Shown piece after piece: positions 27,330 through 36,100 of a stretch of 64,000 nucleotides of DNA (its first letter is position 1; each line of letters opens with the position of its first letter). The position numbers and the translations under genes were made by a program. A model generated the notes under the pieces. The model worked only from the letters and a program-made list of their open reading frames with translations. It ran no database searches and was not told the DNA's origin. This DNA is from Mycolicibacterium hodleri (lineage in GTDB: Bacteria > Actinomycetota > Actinomycetes > Mycobacteriales > Mycobacteriaceae): positions 62,001-126,000 of the forward strand of contig NZ_RCZG01000011.1 of assembly GCF_006439015.1 (NCBI RefSeq), given 5' to 3'.

Positions 27330-29039
27330 CAGGATGGGAAGCAGCAGTCGCGACGACGAGCGAATCGTGTTGAGGCTGCTGGTGCCGACGCTGGCATGCC
27401 GGAAGTTCATGATGGCGGGCGTCTCGGGACTCTGATCGTCGCTGGCTACGGTCAGCCGGATGCGATCGCCGACTGAGAAGCGACGAGCATTGGCCACCAG
27501 GGGAATTCGATACTCGACGTCCTCTCCAATGGGCACTGCCACCGCCGTCCGGCACGGCAGCACCGGGGTGCCCGGCCTGCTGGTCTCCTCGTCGACTTCG
27601 CGCAGGCTGGCCCGTAGCCACCCCGCGGTCACGTCGGACGCGGTCCCGTCGGCCGCGACGTGCTCGAGGGTCGCGATCCAGGCCGTGTCGACGGCGGTGG
27701 CCGACGCGACCAGTCGCAGTTCCGCGTTACCGACGACGTCGATCGGCGTGGTCAGCGGTGCGGTGGTCCAGGTGAGCATCGCGGGTGGATCGATGGGGCT
27801 GGGCTTGACGCGGCCGAGTCCGCCACCGAGAGCCAACAGTTCCCGAGCGCCGGCGACGCCCTCGTCGCCCGCGAGCGTGCCGTCGGCGCGCAGTGCCCAT
27901 TCCGACAAGGACGATGCCTGGGGCGGCCACTGGTCCGCGGTCTGCCAGTCATCGGCACCGGGCAGCACGTAGCGTATGGGTGGGCCGTCCATGATTCCGG
28001 TCTCCTGCCCCTTGAGCCAGTGATCGAACCAGGCCAGCGCCTCGGTGTGCAGACTCTCCCACGGCCAGGTCAGGCCATAGCGCCCCAACATGGCCATCCG
28101 CACGTTCGGGTTGTCCGCCAACGCCTTCCATGCCAGGAAGGTCGACGGGAGGTGCAGTGGCACGTTCTCCCAGTCACACCCGAGGTACACCGGGACGTCG
28201 ATGCGGTCCAGCAGTGGGGTGAGGTTCCTGTCGTCCCACCAGTCGTCACGAACGGGGTGCTTCACCATGACGTCGAGCCACAGGTCGTCCCACGGATGCG
28301 GGTCGTGGGGCACCTTGAGCAGCTGACGCAACATCGTGACCGCAGCCTCGCCGTTCATCGTGCCGAATCTGCGATGCAGTGGGGGAGCATGCAGGACCTT
28401 GCGAGCCAGTTCGACCGGAAGGCTGCGCCAGAACCCGTCGCTGCGGTCGGACGTCATTCCGGCCATGGCGAGGAACGGCGTGATGAAGGACGAGCTCACC
28501 AGCCCGTGGTGGGTGGCCGCTTCGTAGAGGTCGGCCGTGGCCGCGACGGGGAAGATGGCCCTCAGATGCGGTGGTCGCTCGACGGCCGCTTCGAGTTGTG
28601 TCATGGCGAAGTAGCTGATGCCGATCATGCCGACGTTGCCGTCGCACCACGGCTGCGTGGCCGCCCACTCGACCAGGTCGAACATGTCACGACGCTCTTG
28701 CGCGTCGAAGAAGCCGAACGTCCCGCCCGACCCGCACGTGCCGCGCACGTTGGCGATGACGTGCCCGTAACCGCGCGGGACCCAGAAGTCCGTGACTCCG
28801 GCTTCGATGAACCCCATCGGTGCCCCGAGATCCTGAATTTGACGAGGGTAGGGCGACGCCGCGATTAGCGCGGGAAACCTGCCGTCGGCATCCGGGCGAT
28901 GTACGTCGGCCAGCAGTTCGATGCCGTCGCGCATTTCGATCTCGACGTTGGTGGAGTGGAGGATCCGGTGTTCGGGTGCGCTGAGATTCCGGTAGTCCCG
29001 ACCCGTCGTTTGCGGGCCGTTGAGTCGGCTGTTTGCCAT
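27324..29039 (-). CDS. CocE/NonD family hydrolase
   Basis: This protein of about 571 residues is an X-Pro dipeptidyl-peptidase S15-type serine hydrolase. The nucleophile elbow is GMIGISYFAM, preceded by GYGHVIANVRGTCGSGG; a C-terminal jelly-roll domain (TTAPLTTPIDVVGNAELRL) is present. Substrates in the family are esters, amides or short peptides. I use ATG 29039; GTG 29048 is three codons earlier, and neither has a ribosome site. It is divergent from a TetR gene at 29102, its likely regulator. Confidence 0.88.
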   Translation of the reverse strand: MANSRLNGPQTTGRDYRNLSAPEHRILHSTNVEIEMRDGIELLADVHRPDADGRFPALIAASPYPRQIQDLGAPMGFIEAGVTDFWVPRGYGHVIANVRGTCGSGGTFGFFDAQERRDMFDLVEWAATQPWCDGNVGMIGISYFAMTQLEAAVERPPHLRAIFPVAATADLYEAATHHGLVSSSFITPFLAMAGMTSDRSDGFWRSLPVELARKVLHAPPLHRRFGTMNGEAAVTMLRQLLKVPHDPHPWDDLWLDVMVKHPVRDDWWDDRNLTPLLDRIDVPVYLGCDWENVPLHLPSTFLAWKALADNPNVRMAMLGRYGLTWPWESLHTEALAWFDHWLKGQETGIMDGPPIRYVLPGADDWQTADQWPPQASSLSEWALRADGTLAGDEGVAGARELLALGGGLGRVKPSPIDPPAMLTWTTAPLTTPIDVVGNAELRLVASATAVDTAWIATLEHVAADGTASDVTAGWLRASLREVDEETSRPGTPVLPCRTAVAVPIGEDVEYRIPLVANARRFSVGDRIRLTVASDDQSPETPAIMNFRHASVGTSSLNTIRSSSRLLLPILR

Positions 29040-29053
29040 GAATCTCACGCTAC

Positions 29054-29071
29054 GTTGAAACTAGTCTCAAC
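29054..29071. promoter_or_regulatory. candidate TetR operator
   Basis: gttgaaactagtctcaac is a near-perfect 18-bp palindrome with one mismatched pair, centred on ACTAGT. It lies in the 62-bp gap between the leftward CocE hydrolase and the rightward TetR gene, covering both likely promoters. Confidence 0.5.
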
Positions 29072-29101
29072 GCAAGATGAAACTATTGCTAGGCTTCGGG
29101 C

Positions 29102-29704
29102 ATGCCGCAGAACATCTCACCGGGCCCTCGCGACGAGCGTGGCGTGCTCTCCGCGCGGATCCTGACCGCCGCACGTGACGCCTTCGCCGAAACCGGTTGG
29201 GCAGGCACCACGATCAGGGCCGTGGCTAGGGCGGCCGACGTCGACCCGGCCTTGGTCTATCACTACTTCGGCTCCAAGGAGGCGCTGCTCGGCGCCGCGA
29301 CGACACCACCTCAGCGTTGGCTGGAGAGCGTCGCCGAAACCTGGCTCACACCGGTCGATCAGCTTGGCAGCGCCCTGCTGCGGCTGATGCTGGACGCCTG
29401 GGCCGATGAGGAGATCGGCTCCTTCCTGAGGGCGGTGCTGCTGACCGCGGCGCACGAGCAGTCGACGCGCGAGAAGCTGCGCCTGGTGGTCGAACGCAGC
29501 CTGATGGGCGTCTCTCAGCTCGGGACCGACGAGCGGGACCGCATGCTGCGAAGTGGGTTGATCTCATCGCAGATCATCGGCCTGGCGATGATGCGCTACG
29601 TGTGGCAGATCGAGCCGGTGGCCTCCCTGAGCAACGACGAGCTCGTCACGGCCATCGCACCGAATCTGCAGCACTACGTCGAGGGTGACCTCGGGCGGGG
29701 CTAG
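29102..29704 (+). CDS. TetR/AcrR-family regulator
   Basis: This 200-residue protein has the DNA-binding region TTIRAVARAADVDPALVYHY followed by FGSKEALLGA. The ligand domain includes LLRLMLDAWADEEIGSFLRA, similar to the TetR_C_17-type actinobacterial group. ATG 29102 starts the gene. It probably represses the divergent CocE hydrolase through the palindrome between them. Confidence 0.9.
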   Translation: MPQNISPGPRDERGVLSARILTAARDAFAETGWAGTTIRAVARAADVDPALVYHYFGSKEALLGAATTPPQRWLESVAETWLTPVDQLGSALLRLMLDAWADEEIGSFLRAVLLTAAHEQSTREKLRLVVERSLMGVSQLGTDERDRMLRSGLISSQIIGLAMMRYVWQIEPVASLSNDELVTAIAPNLQHYVEGDLGRG

Positions 29705-29762
29705 CCTCCACGTAGACTCGACGATCAGACTTCGCAGTAAAACGAAAGCGAGTAACACCTGC

Positions 29763-30518
29763 ATGAGCGGCCATTCCAAGTGGGCCACCACCAAGCATCA
29801 AAAGGCTGTCAAAGATGCCCGCCGCGGCAAGGAATTCGCCCGTCTGATCAAGAACATCGAGGTCGCGGCGCGCACCGGCGGCGGTGACCCGTCGGGCAAC
29901 CCGACGCTGTACGACGCCATCCAGAAGGCCAAGAAGACCTCGGTGCCCAACGACAACATCGAACGCGCCCGCAAGCGCGGCGGTGGTGAAGAGGCCGGCG
30001 GCGCCGACTGGCAGCCGATCACGTACGAGGGGTACGGACCCAACGGGGTCGCGGTCCTCATCGAGTGCCTGACCGACAACAAGAACCGCGCCGCCAGCGA
30101 GGTGCGCATCGCGATGACGCGCAACGGCGGCAACATGGCCGACCCAGGCTCGGTGTCCTACCTGTTCACCCGCAAGGGCGTGGTCACGCTGGAGAAGAAC
30201 GGCCTCACCGAGGACGACGTGCTCACGGCCGTCCTCGAGGCCGGGGCCGAAGACGTCGTCGACCACGGCGACAGCTTCGAGGTGGTCTCCGAGCCCACCG
30301 ACCTCGTCGCCGTCAGGAAGGCACTTCAGGACGCGGGCATCGACTACGACTCGGCCGACGCCAGCTTCCAGCCCTCGGTCAGCGTGCCGGTCGACGTCGA
30401 GGGCGCCCGCAAGGTGCTCAAACTGGTCGACGCGCTCGAGGACAGCGACGACGTGCAGGACGTGTGGACCAACGTCGAGATCTCCGACGAAGTCGCTGCC
30501 CAACTCGACGAGGACTGA
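29763..30518 (+). CDS. YebC/PmpR-family protein
   Basis: This 251-residue protein of a nearly universal family begins MSGHSKWATTKHQKAVKDA and contains GGNMADPGSVSYLF. ATG 29763 marks the conserved N-terminus. Family members are described as DNA-binding regulators and, more recently, as factors that help ribosomes through proline-rich stretches. The position before ruvC is conserved in many bacteria (Rv2603c in M. tuberculosis). Here several small genes separate the two. Confidence 0.95.
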   Translation: MSGHSKWATTKHQKAVKDARRGKEFARLIKNIEVAARTGGGDPSGNPTLYDAIQKAKKTSVPNDNIERARKRGGGEEAGGADWQPITYEGYGPNGVAVLIECLTDNKNRAASEVRIAMTRNGGNMADPGSVSYLFTRKGVVTLEKNGLTEDDVLTAVLEAGAEDVVDHGDSFEVVSEPTDLVAVRKALQDAGIDYDSADASFQPSVSVPVDVEGARKVLKLVDALEDSDDVQDVWTNVEISDEVAAQLDED

Positions 30519-30521
30519 CCG

Positions 30522-31184
30522 CTAGCCGGTCAACACCGCCACGGCTTCGGTGATCGACGTGTCACCAGAGATGAGCTCGAACGTCAGGCCGCCCGTCGCC
30601 GGGGCATCGAGCAGGGCCACCAGCATTGCCGCCACGTCGGCGCGCGGGATGGTGCCGCGTCCGGTCGTCTCGGCGACGCGCACCCGCCCTGTCGCCGACT
30701 CGTCGGTGAGGAGTCCGGGTCGCACGATCGTCGGATTGAGCGAAGGCCTTCCGCGGACCGCTTCGTCTGCGGCCGCCTTGGCGTCGAGATATGCGGCGAA
30801 GACCGGGTCGCTCGCCTCCTGGGAGTCCCGGCGGTCGGCGCCCATCGCCGACACCACGAGATAGCGACCGACGCCCGCCGTCTCCGCGGCGTCGGCCAGC
30901 AGGATGGCGGCGTCGCGATCGACGGTCGTCTTCCTGTCGATCCCGCTGCCGGGGCCTGCTCCGGCCGCGAACACCACCGCATCGGCGCCTCGGAGACGGG
31001 CGGCGACCTCTTCGGCCGAGGCGCTCTCCAGATCGAGCACGATGGCCTCGGCGCCCGCGACGCGCAGGTCGTCGGCCTGGGCCGGATTGCGGATCAGACC
31101 CGCCACGAAATCACCGCGCTCGGAGAGAAGTCGTTCCATGATGAGCGCGATCTTGCCGTGCCCGCCTGCAATGACGACGCGCAT
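30522..31184 (-). CDS. NAD(P)-binding SDR-like protein
   Basis: This 220-residue protein begins MRVVIAGGHGKIALIMERLL, an atypical SDR Rossmann motif (GGHGKIA). It contains AVVFAAGAGPGSGI and YLVVSAMGADRR and continues to IVRPGLLTD, as in the YwnB/NAD-dependent epimerase-like group. ATG 31184 shares a base with the stop of the upstream VOC gene (TGATG) and has GGAGGG before it. Convergent with yebC, 3 bp apart. Substrate unknown. Confidence 0.85.
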   Translation of the reverse strand: MRVVIAGGHGKIALIMERLLSERGDFVAGLIRNPAQADDLRVAGAEAIVLDLESASAEEVAARLRGADAVVFAAGAGPGSGIDRKTTVDRDAAILLADAAETAGVGRYLVVSAMGADRRDSQEASDPVFAAYLDAKAAADEAVRGRPSLNPTIVRPGLLTDESATGRVRVAETTGRGTIPRADVAAMLVALLDAPATGGLTFELISGDTSITEAVAVLTG

Positions 31185-31489
31185 CACCCATTCCCTCCGG
31201 TTGCGAAGACCTGCGAATCATTGGCAAACGCCTTGAACTCCAACGCGTTTCCCGCGGGGTCGAGGAGGAACATCGTCTGGCCGTCGACCGGGTTGTGCAC
31301 CCGGGACGATCGCCCGGGCGCCAGATGCGTGCCGAACTGATGGCCGTGCAGGTTCCAGTCCGCCCACGACTCCGCGCTGCGGCCTTGAGGCAAGCCCAGA
31401 ACGGTACCGTAGAAGTGACGGGCGACATCGAGGTCGTCAACCGGTACCGCTAGATGGAACCGCGGGATGGGGGAGTCGAGGACCGTCAC
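31184..31489 (-). CDS. VOC (glyoxalase-fold) family protein
   Basis: This 101-residue single-domain protein begins MTVLDSPIPRFHLAVPVDD and contains FYGTVLGLPQGR and FLLDPAGNALEFK. Those are the two metal-ligand strands (His and Glu) of a small vicinal-oxygen-chelate protein. It is translationally coupled to the SDR-like gene downstream and divergent from the SDR at 31526. Function unknown. Confidence 0.8.
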   Translation of the reverse strand: MTVLDSPIPRFHLAVPVDDLDVARHFYGTVLGLPQGRSAESWADWNLHGHQFGTHLAPGRSSRVHNPVDGQTMFLLDPAGNALEFKAFANDSQVFATGGNG

Positions 31490-31525
31490 GTGTCCAAGCT
31501 ATCTGGCCTCGAGGAGGTCGACGAA

Positions 31526-32281
31526 ATGGCACAGCGCTTCGCGGACGGGGTCGTCCTCGTCACCGGGGCCAGCTCGGGCATCGGTGCGGGTATCGCCGCC
31601 CGCCTTCATGCGAGGGGGGCCCGCGTCATCATCGCAGGCCGGAACCGGGAACGGCTCGAGTCGGTCGCGGCTCGACATCCCGGGATGTCAGTGGTCGTGA
31701 TGGACGTCGCCGACCCGGAGTCGGTGACACGAGGGTTGGCGGAGGTGGCGGCAGTATCCCCGCATCTGACCACCCTCATCAACAACGCGGGGATCCAGAG
31801 GTTGCTCGACTTCACCGCCGTAATGCCGCCCGGACCCGCGGACATCGTCTCCGAGATCGCCACCAACTTCGCCGGGCTCATTAACGTCACCGCAGCGGCA
31901 CTTCCGCTGCTACGTCGGGCGCCTCGTTCGCGCGTGGTCCATGTCGGCTCAGGTCTCGGGTTCGTGCCCTACGCCAAGGCTCCCGTCTACTCCGCGACGA
32001 AGGCGGCGGTCCACTCGTTCACGGTGAGTTTGCGACGGCAGCTGGCCGGATCGGCCGTTCAGGTCGTCGAGATCATCCCTCCGGTCGTCGACACGCCACT
32101 GCACCGTGACATGCCATCAGTACCCCCCATGGCGATGCCATTGGAACGCTTCCTCGACCGGGCCATGCGGGGCCTGGACGCAGGTAAGGACGAGATCCCG
32201 ATCGGGCTTGGACGGGTCTCGCAGATCGGGGTGCGGGTCGCTCCGAAGCGGTTGTTCTCGCTCATCAACCGCGGCAACTAG
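31526..32281 (+). CDS. short-chain dehydrogenase (DltE-like)
   Basis: This 251-residue SDR has GASSGIGAGIAARL at the cofactor site, LINNAGIQRLLDF, and active-site YSATKAAVHSF. ATG 31526 (MAQRFADGVVLVTG) follows GAGGAGG; the longer frame runs into the divergent VOC gene. The pattern NNAGIQ..DF with an extended C-terminus resembles the DltE/YusZ subgroup. Substrate unknown. Confidence 0.88.
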   Translation: MAQRFADGVVLVTGASSGIGAGIAARLHARGARVIIAGRNRERLESVAARHPGMSVVVMDVADPESVTRGLAEVAAVSPHLTTLINNAGIQRLLDFTAVMPPGPADIVSEIATNFAGLINVTAAALPLLRRAPRSRVVHVGSGLGFVPYAKAPVYSATKAAVHSFTVSLRRQLAGSAVQVVEIIPPVVDTPLHRDMPSVPPMAMPLERFLDRAMRGLDAGKDEIPIGLGRVSQIGVRVAPKRLFSLINRGN

Positions 32282-32342
32282 GGCACACCGACCGCTGCAG
32301 GCGTGTCATTGCCCCCCGAGGTGTCGGCTGGCCGTTAAGGTA

Positions 32343-32358
32343 TCGAACAGCTGTTCGG
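32343..32358. promoter_or_regulatory. LexA (SOS) box upstream of ruvC
   Basis: tcgaacagctgttcgg matches the mycobacterial SOS box TCGAAC-N4-GTTCGA at 11 of 12 fixed positions. It lies 36 bp before the ruvC start. ruvC is an established LexA target in mycobacteria, so control of the whole ruvCAB operon is expected. Confidence 0.85.
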
Positions 32359-32393
32359 GAGTCGGGAGCCTTCGTGGTGGTGAGGGAGTTGCG

Positions 32394-32948
32394 GTGCGGG
32401 TGATGGGCGTCGACCCTGGGCTGACGCGATGCGGGTTGTCGGTCATCGAGAGCGGGAGCGGTCGTCAGGTGATCGCGCTGGACGTCGACGTCGTCCGAAC
32501 TCCGTCGGATCAGCCGCTGCACAAGCGGTTGCTGACCATCAGCAATGCCGTCGAGCACTGGTTGGACACCCACTGTCCGGACGTGCTTGCGATCGAGCGG
32601 GTGTTCGCCAACCAGAATGCGAACACCGCGATGGGGACCGCGCAGGCGGGTGGGGTCATCGCCCTCGCCGCCGCCAGGCGTGACATCGACGTGCACTTCC
32701 ATACTCCCAGCGAGGTAAAAGCGGCCGTCACCGGCAACGGTCGCGCCGACAAGGCTCAGGTTACCGAGATGGTCACCAGAATCCTTGCGCTGCAGGCCAA
32801 GCCGACACCGGCAGACGCTGCGGACGCCTTGGCGCTTGCCATCTGCCACTGCTGGCGGGCGCCCATGATCGCCCGGATGGCCAAGGCCGAAGCCATGGCC
32901 GCCGAGCAGCGCCGCACGTACAAGGCCAAGCTCAAGGCGGCTACGTGA
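32394..32948 (+). CDS. ruvC: Holliday junction resolvase RuvC
   Basis: This 184-residue endonuclease cuts Holliday junctions. It begins VRVMGVDPGLTRCGLSVIES with the first catalytic Asp in GVDPG. IERVF carries the Glu and PADAADALALAICH the terminal acidic residues. GTG 32394 matches the start of the mycobacterial enzyme; an in-frame ATG is three codons later. It overlaps ruvA by 4 bases and is preceded by a LexA box. Confidence 0.97.
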   Translation: MRVMGVDPGLTRCGLSVIESGSGRQVIALDVDVVRTPSDQPLHKRLLTISNAVEHWLDTHCPDVLAIERVFANQNANTAMGTAQAGGVIALAAARRDIDVHFHTPSEVKAAVTGNGRADKAQVTEMVTRILALQAKPTPADAADALALAICHCWRAPMIARMAKAEAMAAEQRRTYKAKLKAAT

Positions 32949-33544
32949 TCGCGTCGGTGCGTGGTGAGGTTCTCGACATAGCCCTCGATCACGCCGTCAT
33001 TGATGCAGCGGGCGTCGGCTACAAGGTCATGACGACGCCGACGACGTTGGCGACGCTGCGCCGCGGAACCGAGGCTCGACTGATCACCGCGATGATCGTG
33101 CGCGAGGACTCAATGACGCTGTACGGCTTCGCCGACGCGGAGTCGCGCGACCTGTTCACCACGCTGCTCTCGGTCTCCGGCGTCGGGCCGAAGATCGGAC
33201 TGGCCACCCTCGCCGTATACGACGCCCAGACCCTTCGGCAGGCTCTCGCCGACGGTGACCTCACCGCGCTCACCCGCGTGCCGGGGATCGGCAAGCGCGG
33301 GGCCGAGCGGTTGGTCCTCGAACTGAGGGACAAGATCGGCTCGGTCCCCTCGTCCGGCGGGGCAGGGGCGGTCGGCGGCCACGCGGTGCGCGGCCTGGTG
33401 GTGGAAGCGCTCGTGGGACTCGGCTTCGCCGCCAAGCAAGCCGAGGAAGCCACCGACAAGGTCCTTGCGGAGGGCACCGAAAACACCGAGGCGACGACGT
33501 CGAGTGCGCTGCGCGCTGCGCTGTCGATGCTGGGGAAGAAGTAG
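32945..33544 (+). CDS. ruvA: Holliday junction branch migration protein RuvA
   Basis: This 199-residue tetrameric junction-binding protein begins MIASVRGEVLDIALDHAVI (OB-fold). The helix-hairpin-helix pair lies in LLSVSGVGPKIGLATLAVY and LTRVPGIGKRGAERLVLEL. The RuvB-binding C-terminal domain (VEALVGLGFAAKQAEEAT) is complete. GTG 32945 overlaps ruvC by 4 bases. Confidence 0.97.
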   Translation: MIASVRGEVLDIALDHAVIDAAGVGYKVMTTPTTLATLRRGTEARLITAMIVREDSMTLYGFADAESRDLFTTLLSVSGVGPKIGLATLAVYDAQTLRQALADGDLTALTRVPGIGKRGAERLVLELRDKIGSVPSSGGAGAVGGHAVRGLVVEALVGLGFAAKQAEEATDKVLAEGTENTEATTSSALRAALSMLGKK

Positions 33545-33550
33545 GCGGGC

Positions 33551-34618
33551 ATGGGCCGGTTCGACGAGGACGAACAGGAAGACACCACCGACCGCGAGGT
33601 ATCGGCGGCGCTGACGGTGGGGGAGGGCGATGTCGATGCCAGCCTGCGTCCCCGCTCGCTCAAGGAGTTCATCGGTCAACCGCGGGTGCGCGAACAACTT
33701 CAGCTCGTCCTAGAGGGTGCCAAGAATCGCGGTGGGACGCCGGATCACATCCTGCTGTCGGGACCTCCCGGGCTCGGTAAGACGTCGTTGGCCATGATCA
33801 TCGCTGCTGAACTCGGGACGTCGCTGCGGCTCACGTCGGGTCCGGCCCTCGAGCGGGCCGGTGATCTGGCCGCCATGCTCTCCAATCTGGTCGAGCACGA
33901 CGTGTTGTTCATCGACGAGATCCACCGCATCGCGCGACCCGCCGAGGAGATGCTGTACCTGGCGATGGAGGACTTTCGTGTCGACGTCATCGTCGGAAAG
34001 GGGCCGGGGGCAACGTCGATTCCCTTGGAGGTCGCCCCCTTCACCCTCGTCGGGGCAACGACCCGATCCGGGGCTTTGACAGGTCCGCTTCGCGACCGCT
34101 TCGGGTTCACCGCTCACATGGACTTCTACGAACCCGCCGAACTGGAACGGGTACTGGCCCGGTCGGCGGGCATTCTCGGCATCGAGGTCGGAGCGGACGC
34201 CGGCGCCGAGATCGCCCGGCGCTCGCGTGGTACGCCGCGCATCGCCAACCGGTTGTTGCGTCGGGTTCGCGACTACGCCGAGGTGCGTGCCGACGGCGTC
34301 ATCACCCGCGACGTCGCGAAGGCCGCGCTGGCGGTCTACGACGTCGACGAGCTTGGTCTCGACCGGCTGGACCGGGCGGTACTCTCGTCGCTCATTCGCA
34401 GTTTCGGCGGCGGTCCGGTCGGGGTGTCGACGCTCGCGGTAGCCGTCGGGGAGGAGGCCACGACCGTGGAAGAGGTGTGCGAGCCGTTCCTGGTGCGGGC
34501 GGGCATGCTCGCCCGCACCCCGCGTGGTCGGGTGGCCACCGGCCAGGCATGGACGCATCTGGGCATGACCCCGCCCAGTGGCGTGACGAGTCTGGGACAG
34601 CAGGGATTGTTCGAGTAG
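33551..34618 (+). CDS. ruvB: Holliday junction branch migration helicase RuvB
   Basis: This 355-residue AAA+ motor drives branch migration with RuvA. Walker A is GPPGLGKTS (71-79) and Walker B D122-E-I-H125. Sensor 1 lies in LVGATTRSG, the arginine finger region in GPLRDRFGF and sensor 2 in RGTPRIANRLLRR. The C-terminal winged helix ends at GLFE. ATG 33551 is 6 bp after ruvA, so this is the last gene of the SOS-controlled operon. Confidence 0.97.
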   Translation: MGRFDEDEQEDTTDREVSAALTVGEGDVDASLRPRSLKEFIGQPRVREQLQLVLEGAKNRGGTPDHILLSGPPGLGKTSLAMIIAAELGTSLRLTSGPALERAGDLAAMLSNLVEHDVLFIDEIHRIARPAEEMLYLAMEDFRVDVIVGKGPGATSIPLEVAPFTLVGATTRSGALTGPLRDRFGFTAHMDFYEPAELERVLARSAGILGIEVGADAGAEIARRSRGTPRIANRLLRRVRDYAEVRADGVITRDVAKAALAVYDVDELGLDRLDRAVLSSLIRSFGGGPVGVSTLAVAVGEEATTVEEVCEPFLVRAGMLARTPRGRVATGQAWTHLGMTPPSGVTSLGQQGLFE

Positions 34619-34637
34619 CCGAAACGGAAGGCGAAAA

Positions 34638-35024
34638 ATGACTATTGCCGGTGTGATTTTCGCGGCCTTGGCTGCCGTCCTGCATGTCTACATCTGGATT
34701 CTCGAATCGTTCCGGTGGACGTCCCCACGCACTCGCGCAACGTTCGGCACCACGCCGGAAGAAGCCGAGACCACCAAGCTGATGGCGTTCAATCAGGGGT
34801 TCTACAACCTGTTCTTGGCTGTCGTGACGCTGGTGGGCGTCGCATTCACGATCTCGGGTGGTACCCGCGTCGGTGCGGCGCTGCTGTTCGCGGGCGTCGG
34901 ATCGATGCTGGCCGCCGCCGCCGTGCTCCTGGCCTCGGCTCCGGACAAGGCACGTTCGGCGGTGATCCAGGGCGTTCTGCCGTTGGTGGCCGTGGTGTTG
35001 CTAGCCATCGGATTCTCGACGTAG
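34638..35024 (+). CDS. DUF1304 family membrane protein
   Basis: This 128-residue protein has four predicted transmembrane helices (starting at residues about 3, 54, 80 and 108). It has the family pattern AALAAVLHVYIWILESF...FNQGFYNLFLA. Function unknown. It follows ruvB by 19 bp. Its last 223 bases overlap the C-terminal tail of the diguanylate cyclase gene on the other strand. Good conservation of the DUF1304 motifs indicates it is the constrained gene of the two. Confidence 0.85.
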   Translation: MTIAGVIFAALAAVLHVYIWILESFRWTSPRTRATFGTTPEEAETTKLMAFNQGFYNLFLAVVTLVGVAFTISGGTRVGAALLFAGVGSMLAAAAVLLASAPDKARSAVIQGVLPLVAVVLLAIGFST

Positions 35025-36100
35025 GTCTCGTTGGGTCGACTGACCACGTGCACGCGATCGCCACCCGACCGCTTGGCCTTGTACATCGCCCGATCCGCTG
35101 ACGCGACCAGGTCGTCGACCTGGTTTGGGATGTCGTGTGCGGCCACTCTGACGAGCGACGCGCTTGCCACGCCGATGCTGGCGGTGATGCCAGACGACGC
35201 GATGTCGCGACGGATCCGTTCGGCGAGTCCGATCGCATCGCTGGGATCGCCGCACAGGGCTACCACGAACTCCTCGCCCCCGACGCGCGCGACGACGGAG
35301 TCGCCACGACGAGTGTGGGCGAGGATATCGCCGACCGCGACCAGCGTCTGATCACCCGCCGCGTGGCCCGCGGTGTCGTTGATCCGCTTGAAGTCGTCCA
35401 GATCGACCATCACCACCGTGAGATACGACGTGCTGTCGTGACTCGACTCGGCGGCGAGGGCCCGAACCGATCGCTCGAAGGCTCGGCGGTTCGGTAGGCC
35501 CGTCAAGGGGTCGATGTCCGAATTGAGCACATCGAGACCCAACGTGTGCATCAGCACCTGCATGCAAAACGGGACAGCGAGGATGCTGACGGTCAGGACC
35601 ACCAATCTGCTCACCGCCAGTGGCAGGTCGCCGGCCAGGGTGATCTCGATGGCGCATACCAGGACCGCCCCCGTCGCCATGGCGAGGGTGAATGTCAGAT
35701 ACCTACTAGTGTGAAAGAACGCGACGTAGCCGGCGAGTGCCACGAACGCGGTGCACCCTTGTATTCCCATGTCGGGCCATGTGTCGACGAGAACCGACGC
35801 GGCGATCAAGAAATTGGAGGCCACGACGAAGGCGGCCGACTGGTTCTTGGTTGGCCACTTCAGCGCCCACATGAGCGCCATGACCGTGCAGGACGCGGTG
35901 ACCACCAACAACGTGGCGCGCCCTGGAAGAGTTTGTGGACCTGCGGAACTGAAGAGCATGAGCAGCGGCACCAGGCCGAGGGCGGTCACGACGGACGCCA
36001 TCAGGTACTGGGTGAATCGCCTGAGGTCATGGGCACGGAGGTACGCAGACAGCCAGTGGTAGGGATCGGGCTGCCGCCACCACCGAACGATCCATTCCAC
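34802..36100 (-). CDS. membrane diguanylate cyclase (GGDEF)
   Basis: This 432-residue protein has about six transmembrane helices in residues 30-185, then a GGDEF domain (about 190-354). The catalytic motif GGEEF is at 274-278, DPLTGLPNRRAFE at 198-209, and the metal Asp in VMVDLDDFKRIND. It should make c-di-GMP. The usual inhibitory site (RxxD five residues before GGEEF) reads RGDS at 265-268, so product inhibition may be weak. Residues about 360-432 lie antisense to the DUF1304 gene and look low-complexity (Ala/Thr/Ser-rich). Confidence 0.88.
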   Translation of the reverse strand: MEWIVRWWRQPDPYHWLSAYLRAHDLRRFTQYLMASVVTALGLVPLLMLFSSAGPQTLPGRATLLVVTASCTVMALMWALKWPTKNQSAAFVVASNFLIAASVLVDTWPDMGIQGCTAFVALAGYVAFFHTSRYLTFTLAMATGAVLVCAIEITLAGDLPLAVSRLVVLTVSILAVPFCMQVLMHTLGLDVLNSDIDPLTGLPNRRAFERSVRALAAESSHDSTSYLTVVMVDLDDFKRINDTAGHAAGDQTLVAVGDILAHTRRGDSVVARVGGEEFVVALCGDPSDAIGLAERIRRDIASSGITASIGVASASLVRVAAHDIPNQVDDLVASADRAMYKAKRSGGDRVHVVSRPNETYVENPMASNTTATNGRTPWITAERALSGAEARSTAAAASIDPTPANSSAAPTRVPPEIVNATPTSVTTAKNRL

